Shown here one piece after another: positions 41,062-51,476 of a stretch of 64,000 nt of DNA. The DNA is from Fragum whitleyi (lineage: Eukaryota; Mollusca; Bivalvia; Cardiida; Cardiidae): positions 39,953,267 through 40,017,266 of the forward strand of contig OX411549.1 of NCBI GenBank assembly GCA_948146395.1. Reading direction: 5' to 3'. Below the pieces are notes generated by a model, which was not told where the DNA came from, ran no database searches, and was given only the letters and a program-made list of their open reading frames with translations. Every line of letters starts with the position of its first letter. Within the stretch, counting starts at the first letter, position 1. Position numbers and translations under genes: made by a program.

Positions 41062-42172
41062 GGCGGCCTAGATGAGGCCAGGAAACCATTTGTCTTCGGG
41101 CGCAGCCTGCAATATGAGAGACGAGATAATGTGAAGGTCAAAGATCATACAAATTGTCATCAACTAGAATGTGGAGAAAGTACAAAAATAGTGACAGCAC
41201 GAAGTCCTTATGGAAGAAACCAAAATTCGAATCTATGGAAACTTAGAAAGAACCAAATCTATTGCCTGTCTGAGAAGGATAATACAGATGATTATGAATT
41301 ACCACATATCCAAAGGATTAAGATGACAAAAGACAATACTCATCATCCAGACCTAGATTCATTTCTATTTATAGATTTAATGAGAAATCATCTGATTGGG
41401 CCAGCAAGAATATGTCAACCAATCAAAATTAAAATTTCTGAATTTAAAATTCAAACTGATTTCAGATGTGTAGCTTATGTTGGAAGACAGAACAATCTGG
41501 AAAAATGCTTGGCGGAGAATGTGTATTGCAGGCTGAGACGGGGTTTGCGCAGGGTCGTTGTCGCAGTACCAGGGACATTGAGGGGGACAATAGTCCAGTC
41601 ATACTCTAGTTCTGTTTCTGTTACTATGACAACTGATTCATTTCCTGGCCTTATATTGTAAATAATGATTTGAGTGATAAGTAATTGCGTTTATTGGTGT
41701 AAGATGAAGTTCTTTCCCCGACTATTTTGTTAAACATTTTTTGGAACTTCAATAATGTTTCTCGTTAATTTAAGAATGAAATAGTGTTTCCTTGCTTAGT
41801 ATTTAAAGTAATCTAGAAATACATGTAATCTCAAACATATCTAAGATTTCTGACTTTCCTAGCTTGTGGAGCTACAAATCATTATAATATTCTTTATGAA
41901 CCCCATCATGTGTGTTAAATATCCTCTGGTCTTTGCAAATTGCTTTATGATTCTCATGAAAAACAATATTAAGTGTTCAAATCTAAAAGTTAAAAAAAAA
42001 ACCTTGGAGTTAACCATTTTCTTGTTGATAGGATGAATTATAGCTCTTTTTGATGAAAAAATTCTTTGACTTTAATTCTGCATTTGATTCTAACTCTGCC
42101 CTTTTTGAGGAAATGTGTTGCTGTATTTTCAATCGATTGAAGTTTTAAAATATGGTATCCTACATAAACCCT

Positions 42173-42457
42173 CAATGCTGCCGTCATAGCGCAGTTGGTA
42201 GCGCGTCGGACTGTCAATTTACTAGAGATCCCAGGTTTGATCCCCGACAGCGACACTCATTCTTTCTGACTATTTGTATCTCGCCAATGGGTTGATAATC
42301 ATAGACCTATGTGAGATAGCAGCTGGAGGCTAGGAAAGGATGTGATGGTAGTACTGGTAAGAGAAATACCAGGAATTTGTTGTTAGGTGCTCCAGCTTCC
42401 GCGCGATATAACTGAAAAATATTGAAAGTGGCGTAAAACTCCACTCAATCAATCAAA
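42173..42457 (+). mobile_element. tRNA-derived SINE, full length, with target duplication
   Basis: tRNA-like head: GCCGTCATAGCGCAGTTGGT (A box TAGCGCAGTTGG), anticodon-loop-like CTGTCAA (GTC), B box GGTTTGATCCC. Then the family body TCTCGCCAATGGGTTGATAA and GAAATACCAGGAATTTG, ending CCACTCAATCAATCAA. A 9-bp duplication ATAAACCCT flanks it (42164-42172, 42458-42466). It resembles tRNA-headed SINEs described from molluscs such as RUDI; identity not confirmed. Confidence 0.88.
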
Positions 42458-42648
42458 ATAAACCCTTATTCTGTTTACTTAAAGTTTTCTATCAAATTAA
42501 ATGCCACTTTTTGGCCATTTAAACCAGTTTTACCCACAATGAGAAAGTAAAAAGTGGCAGTGTAGGCTAATTTTTGGCTATATTGAATGCAAAGGCCTTG
42601 TGTTTGACGAAAAATTGTCATGAACAGCACAAGAAAGGTTAAGGTAGT

Positions 42649-42803
42649 GGACCCGTAATAGTTCCGCAACATTTCGGAACTTGTGATCTTTCACAATGTT
42701 GACCAAGGTTTCCTAATGAAAATCATTAGGAAACCTTGGTTAACACTGTTAAAGTTCATTACTTCCAAAACGTCGCGATACTTTTACGGGTCCACTACCT
42801 TGA
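42649..42803. repeat. TTAA-flanked foldback MITE, family 1, copy 3
   Basis: Ends GGTAGTGGACCCGTAATAGT and TTTTACGGGTCCACTACC. Centre CCAAGGTTTCCTAATG / CATTAGGAAACCTTGG is a perfect inner palindrome. Flanks TTAA and TTGA. Confidence 0.88.
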
Positions 42804-43009
42804 GACATTTAAAAGTAAAATGTTGCCTTATTAATAGGAAAAACAAAAAAATTGCTCCGTGTAAAACCAACTAGAGTATGACTGGATATTGTGACACGAG
42901 TTGTTCCCTGGTACATGATGGTACCCGACGACCCTACATAATGAAGAAGAGGCTTGAGGACAAACTAACTGTGATAGGGGAACCAATGTGTACATTCAGT
43001 GTTCGTGAG

Positions 43010-43173
43010 TTAAACTAATGGACCCATAACAGTTCCGCATCGTTTCGGAAGTAATGATAATCAACAGCGTGAACCAAGGTTTCCAAATGATTTCATAAGG
43101 AAACCTTTGTTAACATTGTGAAAGATCATGAGTTTCAAAATGTTGCACAACTTTTACAGGTCCACTGCCTTAA
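43010..43173. repeat. TTAA-flanked foldback MITE, family 1, copy 4
   Basis: TTAA on both sides. Ends ACTAATGGACCCATAACAGT and TTTTACAGGTCCACTGCC, centre CCAAGGTTTCC / GGAAACCTTTG. Confidence 0.85.
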
Positions 43174-43658
43174 AAGACTTTATGATTGGGCTGTATAAAA
43201 TCATTGCAATTGCTTCTATGATTAGAGGGTTTTATAAGGTTAGATACTAAACCCTCGATTTATATTTCTTAAAAATCAATGGTGCTTATTAGGGTTGTCA
43301 AAAAGAAGCTTTGCTAATTACAAATTAATTGTGTGTTTACTATGAATTACGTAAGTGAACAGTACAAGACAGTTATAATTGCTTCTCTATTCAGAGACGG
43401 TTACAATAGTTTAGCACTGACCCCCTTGATTCATCCTTCTTTAAAAAAAATCAACAGTGTATGTTAAGGTCAACAAAAAGCATCATTACTCATTTTAAGT
43501 CGAATTTGCTATTTTGGACTAATTGATTGTATGCAAATGTGTATTGTACTCACAAGTCACAATACCATATTCTAGTTATACGGGGTAATTTTTATTTTAC
43601 CAGAAATAATAGTGCTAATAACTGTATAGGGTTAAATCAAATGTACTATATCCATAAA

Positions 43659-43719
43659 TTGATTGCTCAGTGGGAAACAATTATAGGCAGTTACAACTGT
43701 TTCACACTGAGCCATCAAT
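43659..43719. repeat. Short foldback element (GAAACAATTATA type)
   Basis: TTGATTGCTCAGTGGGAAAC / GTTTCACACTGAGCCATCAA, one inner stem shortened. Confidence 0.7.
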
Positions 43720-43900
43720 ATTTGATAAGTCAGACCAAAGGGGTCAAGTAAAACAGAATTTCAAACTAATGGCAAATGCTAACATTTAATGCATACCTTT
43801 TCTGCACCAGAAAGTATGATTGAACTGTTATACATGTAATACTCGGAGATAAGTTAAAGACAAATAAAATTTCTTGTGGTTATTTTTCAATGTTGTGAAT

Positions 43901-44379
43901 GTTTAAATGAGTATGACACTTGAAAAAAATTTGAAAGATCTAGGTTGTATTGAAAATGAAAAAAAACAACAACAGAAAACATCAATGAATTGTGCACAAA
44001 AACTTTGAAATAATGAAATTAAAATATTTTCCTTTTAAGTATGTTTTATTTTTGCTGCCCAGTATACCGTAAACACAATGATGGATTCTCCTTTATTCAT
44101 TTCCGTACAACCACACTTTTTGACATCCCTAAAAAAAAAATAGCTTCGGAAAACATAGTGGAAAATGAAGAAATTGCTTTATAAAAGCAATTTCTTCACT
44201 CAGAGACTCTCCATTATGCTTTGTTTTTTACCCCAAAGCTAGATTTTCAGGATTTCATCAACTAAAACTGGGTGTTTGTAGCATCCTTCAATTTGGAGCA
44301 GACTTTATATTGTCATATGGTAGCAAGTAGTGTGAAATCTCTGCCAGGCCCAAAAAAACAAGTTCTCCAGGCATTTGTA
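43901..44379. other. Intergenic DNA with one hairpin
   Basis: 44169-44199 forms GAAGAAATTGCTTT / AAAGCAATTTCTTC, the same stem as the core of TTAA MITE family 2, without the family's ends. Otherwise nothing recognised. Confidence 0.5.
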
Positions 44380-44567
44380 TTAAGGTAGTGGACCCATCTT
44401 TGTTCCAAGTTCCACAACATTTCGGAAGTAGTATAATCATTTTGAAACCTGGGTTAACATTTTGAAAGATTATTTCTTCTGAAAATCATAAGGAAACTTT
44501 GGTTAACATTGTGAAAGATTAACACTTCAAAAATGTTGGCAGAACTATCATGGGTCCACAACCTTAA
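44380..44567. repeat. TTAA-flanked foldback MITE, family 1, copy 5
   Basis: TTAA on both sides. Ends GGTAGTGGACCCATC and TGGGTCCACAACC. More diverged centre with an extra ~20 bp. Confidence 0.82.
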
Positions 44568-45219
44568 GCTCAAACATGAGCACCGTAAAGATACTTGCAA
44601 ATGTCCAGGTGTATGGTCATATTGTAACTTTCTTAATAAAGTTAAAGGATGGATGTTGGCTGCTAATAGAGGCTTAATTGCTAGAAAACTCAGGATACTG
44701 GAAAGTCATTAAACCAGAAACATAGTTCGGGTCATTAATGCAAGCCAACTGGTTTAAAAAAAATTAATCTACTTTGCTCCTAACAAAGCAGAGTTAGAAC
44801 CTTTGGGAAAGATAACTAGGCTTTTTGTTGAAGATACTTGTGTGCTTTTGATTTCCTTGTGTTTTACAACTGGCTATATAGGAGTTTATTGCACTGTGAT
44901 ATTTACCAATGGTAAACAATAAAACCACTCAAAATAACAGAGCATGTTTAGTGTGATCAACGGAATTTTGGCTTCTCTCAGTGCCGTACTAATCCAACGC
45001 AATGATCAGTTGCGATCTGTGAAAGTTGAAAGGTTGAAGACAGGATTTTCAATTTGCAGTTATAAGATATTTTTAAACAAGTTTAAAACCTAAACCAGCA
45101 ATAGAGCTGTTTGTAAGCTGTTAACATTTAATTCAGTTTGCAGCCAGAACACTTTAATTATCCACCCTCACATGTATCCTTTAAACATCAACTATGCATT
45201 GCTCCTAGCTGACTATCTA
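44568..45219. other. Intergenic DNA, nothing recognised
   Basis: No coding signal or repeat boundary seen. Confidence 0.45.
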
Positions 45220-45400
45220 GGTGATATTTCCACCAATCAGTGGATATCGTAAACTTAAGTGGGATAGTAGCTGGTTCCTAGGAAAGGTTGTTATGTATCG
45301 GTGCATGCAATACCATGAATCCATTGTTAGGTACTCCAGCCGGGCTATATGACGGAAAAAGCAGATTTTTATAAGTTGTGTTAAACTCCCATACAAAGAA
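45220..45400 (+). mobile_element. tRNA-derived SINE, 5'-truncated, diverged
   Basis: CACCAATCAGTGGATATCG, CATGAATCCATTGTTAGGTA and CTCCAGCCGGGCTATATGAC match the family body. The 132-codon minus-strand ORF over it is not a gene. Confidence 0.7.
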
Positions 45401-45738
45401 ATGGAACCCTGGACTCTCGCAACCCAAATACTTCTCTCAACTACTAGACAATGAACTCTCTCAATCACACAAAATTGGACCATCAGAAAACTGCAACAAG
45501 TATCGAACCTCTCCAGCGTCTCAGATGAAAACGTAGGCGGACGTTTAAGAACTGTTTCCCCAGTTTGCATATATACGTACGTGTAAATAAGGACATTATC
45601 TTTGAATAATCCCAAACGACTTTGTAAATTCTAAACGCATGACATGTCTACCTGCACAGTCAGGCAAGCAATCCTTTATCTCGGCTGTTTTGTTATAGCT
45701 TTGGTGTGTACGTTGCCGATAAGACCATGTTCATGAGC

Positions 45739-45997
45739 CGCCATCATAGCGCAGTGGTAGCATGTCGGACTTGCATTCAAAGGGTCCCAGGCGGCGGCAC
45801 CCATCCTTTCCGAATATTTGTCTCTCACTAATGGGTTGATAATCGTAGACCTATGTGGGATAGTAGCTGGAGGCAAGGAAAGGATACAGTAGAAGTACTG
45901 GTATGAGAAATGCCAGGAATCCATTGTTAGGTACCCCAGTTGCCCGCGATATGACTGAAATGTTGTAAATAAAAGCGGTGTTAATCTCCATTCAAAC
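45739..45997 (+). mobile_element. tRNA-derived SINE, near full length
   Basis: Head CCGCCATCATAGCGCAGTGG (A box with one base lost), deleted and altered anticodon region. Body TCTCTCACTAATGGGTTGAT, end TTAATCTCCATTCAAACG. Confidence 0.85.
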
Positions 45998-46266
45998 GAC
46001 CTTGGTCATATCTTTGTTGTCATAGAAGAAACCGTGGACATATGTGTTCATCATAACAAGGGTCTTTTCCTGTTTTCGTTTAAAAGAATTTCTTGATGGT
46101 TTCTCATTCAATTATCATAACGGCTCCACAGTAGCGATAAACCAGGACTGCATTTAGGAAAACAAAATAGTTGTAACTGCTCGCAAATTTACGTGCAAAG
46201 CGTGATAAAATTTGCAAACAGTTTACACAATTTTGTCTTCCTGAGCGCAGGGCTAATTTCCAAGAT

Positions 46267-46390
46267 TTGGAGTGGATATTCGTAAACTGTAATGGAATGT
46301 GCAGCTGGAGGCTATGAAAGGATGCTGTTAAACCGGTGAGAGAAATACGAGGAATCCATGGTTAAGTGCTCTTGCGACGGCGACATGGTT
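46267..46390 (+). mobile_element. tRNA-derived SINE fragment
   Basis: AGCTGGAGGCTATGAAAGGA, GAGAAATACGAGGAATCCAT and GGTTAAGTGCTCTTGCGACG. Only the middle of the family. Confidence 0.7.
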
Positions 46391-46604
46391 CAAAACCTGC
46401 GGAAAGCAGTGGTTATCCGCATTCCAAGTTACAAATCATTCTCTCAACTGACAATATTTGTAAATTCCCATTCATTTGAACTTTTTATGCCGCGGCCTTG
46501 AATCGCCATGGGCAGACAGAGTTACTGTATTACAGTTAGTAACATCGAAAAAAATAGACAGTTATTACAGAACTTGTAAGCATTTTTTAAGCTCACCTGA
46601 GCAC

Positions 46605-46888
46605 GATTGATTGATTGATTGAATGGAGTTTAACGCCGCTTTCAACATTTTTTCAGTTATATCGCGGCGGCTGGAGCACCTAACAATGGTTTCCTGGTAT
46701 TTCTCTCACCAGTACAACCACTACATCCTTTCCTAGCCTCCAGCTACTATCTCACATAGGTCTACGATTATCAACCCATTGGTGAGAGACAAATAGTCGG
46801 AAAGAATGAGCGCCGCCGCCGGGGATCGAACCCGTGACCTCTGGATTGACAGTCCGACGCGCTACCAACTGCGCTATGACGGCAGCCC
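46605..46888 (-). mobile_element. tRNA-derived SINE, full length, nested, 11-bp target duplication
   Basis: Reverse orientation: (ATTG)n tail at 46605-46619, tRNA head ending GACGGCAGCC near 46887. B box GGGTTCGATCC and A box TAGCGCAGTTGG intact. The 11-bp CACCTGAGCAC at 46594-46604 and 46889-46899 marks insertion into the left hairpin of the host element. Confidence 0.92.
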
Positions 46889-47883
46889 CACCTGAGCACG
46901 AAGTGCTCATGTGAGCTATTGTGATCACCTTTCGCCTTGCGTCCGGTCGTCGTCCGGCGTCCGTCAACAATTTCTTTAAACGACATCTCCTCCTAAACTA
47001 CTGGGCCAATTAACACCAAATTTAACAAAAATGTTGCTTAGGTGATCCCCTTCCAAAAAAGCTAAAAGAATTGAAATCCATAAAAAAACCTGGTTGCTAT
47101 GGCAACCAAAGGCGAAATTTTAAGAAAATCTTAAAAATTCTTCTTCTCAGCTAGAAGTCCTACAGACTTAAAATTTGGCATGGATGATCAGTTCATAGAC
47201 CTGAATTAAAATAGCTAAAATCATATCTGTTTGGCCACCAGGTGCGGAGCACCAGGGGGGAGGGGGTAGTACTTTGGGTAAATTTTGTAATCTTTAACCT
47301 TCTTTTTCTTCGGAACCAGGAGCCCTACAGACTTGAAAATTTGCATGGACGATCAGCTTATGAACCTTAATAAAAATAGTTAAATCATTACTGTTGGGCC
47401 ATCAGGCGCAGAGCATTTGGGGAGGGGGTAGTGCTTTGTTAAAAATTTTGAAATCTTTAACTGTCTTCTTCTGATGAACCAGAATTCCTACAACCTTTAC
47501 ATTTGACATGAATAATCAGCTCATAGACCCTATCTGAAATAGCTAAAATCATGAATGTTTGGCCACCAGGTGCGGAGCACCAGGGGGTGGGAGGGTAACT
47601 TTTCAGAGCAATTCATAAATCTTTAACCTTCATCTTCTGATAAACAATGTGCCCTACAGACTTGAAAAATGGTAAGGATGATCAGCATATGGACCATCAT
47701 TAGAATAGCTAAAATCATAACTGTTGGGCCACCAGGTGCGGAGCCACCGGGGGGGGGGGGGAAGGGGTAGTACTATGTTAAATATTTTTAAATCCATAAG
47801 CTTCTTCTTCTGATGAACCAGAATCCCTACAACATTTATATTTGACACGGATGATCAGCTCATAGAACCTATTTTTACATAGC

Positions 47884-48330
47884 TACAGTTTGTTACATCA
47901 TAAAATTGACATTCATCTCAATCAAAACCAATCTAAATCGCTCACTCAGCGCTCCATTCATTCATTCCAATCACTCACTCAAACCATTCAAAAACGATCA
48001 AACCCATTGAAAAATATAGAATCATCAACTTCATTCAAAATGCATTTTGATAGAGAAAAATCGCGATTTCACTGACATAATTCAAAATTCTAAGCTCTCA
48101 TTAGTTCTTGAAGAAATAGGAAGCTATGTATAAAACTTTTATTGCATTTTTTTATTAAAGGGGGGTAATCAATATCGAAAATTTTGTTCATCCTGAACAA
48201 AATTTGCCATATAGGATTACCTCCCTTTAAATTCACTCAAAACTCGCTCCACACACTCATTCAATTTCATTCCCAAATCACTCCCAAATCATTCATCTTG
48301 TCAATTTCACGATGTTGTTAACTGTATAAC
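47884..48330 (-). repeat. MITE with inverted ends and palindromic core, copy 2 (nested)
   Basis: Reverse of 8247-8693. Ends GTTACATCATAAAATTGACA and TGTCAATTTCACGATGTTGT. Core GGTAATCAATATCG..., TTTTGTTCATCCTGAACAAA, TTACCTCCC. Confidence 0.75.
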
Positions 48331-48722
48331 CATGAATGTTTGGCTACCACGTGAAGAGCACTGGGGAGAGGGTAGTATTTCGGGTCAATTTTTAAATTTT
48401 AAACCTTCTTCTAATGATGAAGTAGGAACCTTACAGGCTCTTAATTTGGCATGAGTCATCAGCTCATATACGTCAATCAAAATAGATATAGTCGTGATTG
48501 TTTTGTGACTAGGGGCAGAGACCCAAGGGGAGGGGGTAGTGCTTTGTGGTAAATTTGACAATTATTGTTAAAAATTCTACTGAACCAGAATTCCTACAGC
48601 TTTTTTATTTGATATAGAATAATAAGATCATAGAACTTAATTTAAACAGCTATTATGACTGTTGGGCCACCAAGTGCGGAGCAACGGGCGGGGGGGGGGG
48701 TAGTACTTCAGGTCAATACAGC

Positions 48723-49035
48723 TTGTTGTTCTGTATAAAGCACCAAAATATGCCTTCTTCAAGTTTTTTAGAATTGTTAAAAGAAGAACTTGTTTCTCAT
48801 GTAGATATAACAAAACCTTTATTTATCATGGGAGATTTCAATCTTGATATCAAAGATAAGCATAAAAATGTCATACTAAAGTTATCCCAGATATTCTCTT
48901 GTAAAATGATCATGCAAAAAACCAACGACTGATAACAATTCCTTTTTGGATCTTGTATTTTCAAACAGAAATAGTAAAACTGGGACTGTGGAATCTTACT
49001 GGTCTGACCATAAGATTATTTTCCTTTACACATAA
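48723..49035 (+). pseudogene. EEP-type endonuclease remnant (Helentron or LINE origin), frameshifted
   Basis: The frame starting at 48723 encodes KPLFIMGDFNLDIKDK (GDFN, the catalytic Asp/Asn of the endonuclease/exonuclease/phosphatase fold). It then breaks at an A-run near 48913. The next frame continues with NNSFLDLVFSNRNSKTGTV and ESYWSDHKIIFLYT (the SDH active-site motif) to a stop at 49033-49035. GDFN followed by SDH at this spacing is the C-terminal half of an EEP domain; the N-terminal half is missing. It sits about 65 bases upstream of the right terminus of the surrounding element and on its strand. Inactive. Confidence 0.7.
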
Positions 49036-49194
49036 ATTTGTTACAGTAAGTATCCCTTAGGTGCTTTGACTCCGGTGAGCGGACCAGGGCCAAAGGCCCT
49101 CTAGTTTATCAAGGGTGGTAATCCAGTAGCGCTAATTTTGTGTGCTGAAACCTAACATCAAGCTGTGCTTACTACCCTTGTCGACCATCACCTT

Positions 49195-49503
49195 CAGCTA
49201 GCTTCATCGTGAAATTGGCATTCATCTCAATCAAAACCATTCTAAATCGCTCACTCAGCGCTCCATTCTTTCATTCCAATCACTTACTCAAACCATTCAA
49301 AAACGCTCAAAATTATTAAAATTATTTCATGCATATTTTATTACAGGGGGGTATATCATATCGCTAATTTTGTTCATCCTGAACAAAATTTGCGATATTG
49401 AATTACCTCCCATTAACTTCACTCAAAATCGCTTCACACACTCTTTCCATTTCATTCCAACATCATTCGCCTTGTCAATTTCACGATGTCGAAAACTGTA
49501 TTT
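49195..49503 (-). repeat. MITE with inverted ends and palindromic core, copy 3
   Basis: CTTCATCGTGAAATTGGCAT and TGTCAATTTCACGATGTCG ends. Core TATCGCTAATTTTGTTCATC / GAACAAAATTTGCGATATTG. 49114-49194 carries a second partial GGTAATCCAGTAGCGCTAAT core. Confidence 0.72.
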
Positions 49504-49818
49504 TTTTTATTTTATTTTATTTTATTATTATTATTTTTTTTTGGCCTAAGTCGTTTGTGACATTCATGTTGTAAAAGACCATCTGTAATCTTTTAAATAC
49601 TTGTAGTGAAGTATGTCGAAAGAGATCAGCGTATTTTTCGACGTACTGCGATTGCGATTTTCCAAATTTCGACGTTTGATCCCCTATTGTAGAAATTTCG
49701 TACGGTGAAACGTCACGTAAAGATGCGAGCATTTAAAACGGAAGCAGGGAAAAGAAACATCAAATTTCAGACAAATTTCATCGGTCCAATTTTTTGAAAA
49801 TTGAGTTAAATGCTTTTT
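49504..49818. other. T-rich low-complexity and unassigned DNA
   Basis: TTTTATTTTATTTTATTATTA tract at 49501-49540, which may be a tail; the rest is unassigned. The 71-codon minus ORF has no supporting feature. Confidence 0.45.
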
Positions 49819-50930
49819 TTAGCTATTGTGATCTATCAATGTCCGGCGTCCGTCTGTCCGTCACGGCGTTCTTTTAACTACATCTCCTCCTAAACTTATG
49901 AGTCAAAATCAATCAAACTTGGCTGAAATATTCCTTGGGTGGTCCCTTGTAAAAATTGCTAAAATGGAAAGGATCCGTGCCATATCACGGGAAAAAGAGT
50001 CTTAATGAAATTTTCTGGTTTACACTCTAGAAGCCACAAATATGTCAATCGTCATGAAACTTTGTTAGAATGTTTGTTAGGTCATGGGGATGAACTCTAT
50101 TGAAAATGGGAAGGATCAGTGCCATAGCACAGGAAAAGGGGCCTTAATGACAATTTTGTCAACAATTACTTCAAACGACACCTCCTCCTAAACTTACGAG
50201 TCAAAATCAACCAAACTAGGCAGAAATATTCCTTTGGCGGTCCCTTGTAAAATTTTTTAAAATGGAATGGATCTGTGCCATATCACGAGAAAAGGGGCCT
50301 TAGTGACAATTTTCTTGTTTACACTCTAGAAGCCACAAATACAGTCCAATCTTCATGAAACTTTGTCAGAATGTTTGCAAGGTCATAAGGATGAATCCTA
50401 TGGAAAATGGAAAGGATTAGTGCCTTATCATGGGAAAAGGGACCTTAATGACAATTTTCTCGTTTATACTCTAGTGGCCACAAATATGGTCCAATCTTGG
50501 TCAGGATGTTTGTCAGGTCTCAAGGATGAACCATATTGAAAATTGAAAGGATTTGTGCCATATCACGGGAAAAGGGGCCTTAATGACAATTTTTTGTTTA
50601 CACTCTAGAAGCCACAAATATGGTCCAATCATCATGAAACTTCGTCAGAATGTTTGTTAGGTTATGATGATGAACCCTTTTGAAAATGGGGAGAATCCGT
50701 GTCATATCATGGGAAAAGGGCCTTAATGCAAATTTTATTGTAAGAGCTCCAGACGCCACAAATATGGTCCAATCTTCATGAAACTTGGTTAAAATGTTTG
50801 CCATACAAATATGATCCAATTTTCATGAAACTTCGTCAAAATGTTTGCCGGGTCACAAGAATGAACTCTCTTGAAATTTGGAAGGTTCGTGCCATATGAG
50901 CGATTTAGGGCCCTCGGGGTCCTCTTGTTT
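49819..50930 (+). mobile_element. Pearl/Helentron-like element, family A, left hairpin truncated
   Basis: Starts TTTTTTAGCTATTGTGATC, then GTCCGGCGTCCGTCTGTCC. About seven tandem units follow (GAAGCCACAAATATGGTCCA, CATATCACGGGAAAAGGGGC). Right end GGGCCCTCGGGGTCC and TCTTGTTTG. Followed by a T-rich tract to 50990. Confidence 0.8.
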
Positions 50931-51476
50931 GTTTTTTTTTATTTTTTATTTTTTTATTTTTTTTTTTTTTTTTGTTTTTTATTTTGAAAATTTAACTTTT
51001 ATTCAATCACATGTTTCTATCTTTGAATATAAGTTTTTCCGGAGATTAAATACCAATGTTCACGGTGTTTTTTTTTTTTCGTCATTTTGTTGTTTTCCGT
51101 TGAATTGAATCGTCTTAAGTACGATCATTGTAAGCGTTTTAGAAGGTGTATGGTCATTTGTGAAAACCGCACGGAATCGTCATTTTAGCGACGTGATGGT
51201 AACGTTTATTCTGGTTCGTGGTTTTGGAATAATGAAACATTGGCTGGCCCCTCAGACTGTCCATTGACCCTGGGAAAATAAACAAATGTGGAAGTTCTGC
51301 CATTGCTACCATTTATTAGATGTTGTAAATCAAGTACATGCTGGGCAGTTTGATATTTTAAAGGTACACCTTTAGTGGTGGATTTTTGGGAATTTCTTCG
51401 AATTCAGGGCATTAATGTAGGACTGTACTGACAGTGAAAGAAAATCAATTAGCATTTTTGTAAAGACATTCATGTA
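50931..51476. other. T-rich tract and unassigned intergenic DNA
   Basis: 50931-50985 is nearly pure T with occasional A/G. The remainder has no recognised feature. Confidence 0.5.

Larger units (their letters stand above)
41062..43900 (+). other. ABCE1: ABCE1 3' region, likely long 3' UTR with insertions
   Basis: No early AATAAA. Candidates are at about 42458 (within SINE-flanking DNA) and 43862-43867 (ACAAATAAAATTTCTTG), so the 3' end is uncertain. It holds a 176-codon ORF (41131-41661) with no recognised domain, starting 69 bases after the stop. Near its end, 41555-41616 is an imperfect inverted copy of 42866-42935 (both with ACTAGAGTATGACTGGA in sense or reverse). A degenerate foldback lies at 43376-43432. 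A SINE and two TTAA MITEs are listed separately. Confidence 0.4.
46584..49113 (+). mobile_element. Helentron/pearl-like element, family A, with endonuclease remnant and nested insertions
   Basis: Left hairpin TTAAGCTCACCTGAGCAC...GTGCTCATGTGAGCTATTG is split by a SINE. GTCCGGTCGTCGTCCGGCGTCCGTC follows, then the ACGACATCTCCTCCTAAAC leader and tandem units (GGTGCGGAGCACCAGGGGG) to about 48715, interrupted by a MITE at 47884-48330. An EEP endonuclease remnant (48723-49035) comes next. The right end is CCGGTGAGCGGACC (inverted match to the left end), hairpin GGGCCAAAGGCCC and TCTAGTTT. Order and strand agree with an autonomous Helentron that lost its Rep/helicase part. Confidence 0.75.

Noticed and set aside
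42173..42250. Apparent tRNA gene (also at 45739, 46888 minus and 58447)
   Set aside because: A and B boxes are present, but each is the head of a SINE with the same body and tail; acceptor and anticodon stems are imperfect.
45217..45615. 132-codon minus-strand ORF
   Set aside because: Overlaps the antisense of a SINE fragment; no domain or splice context.
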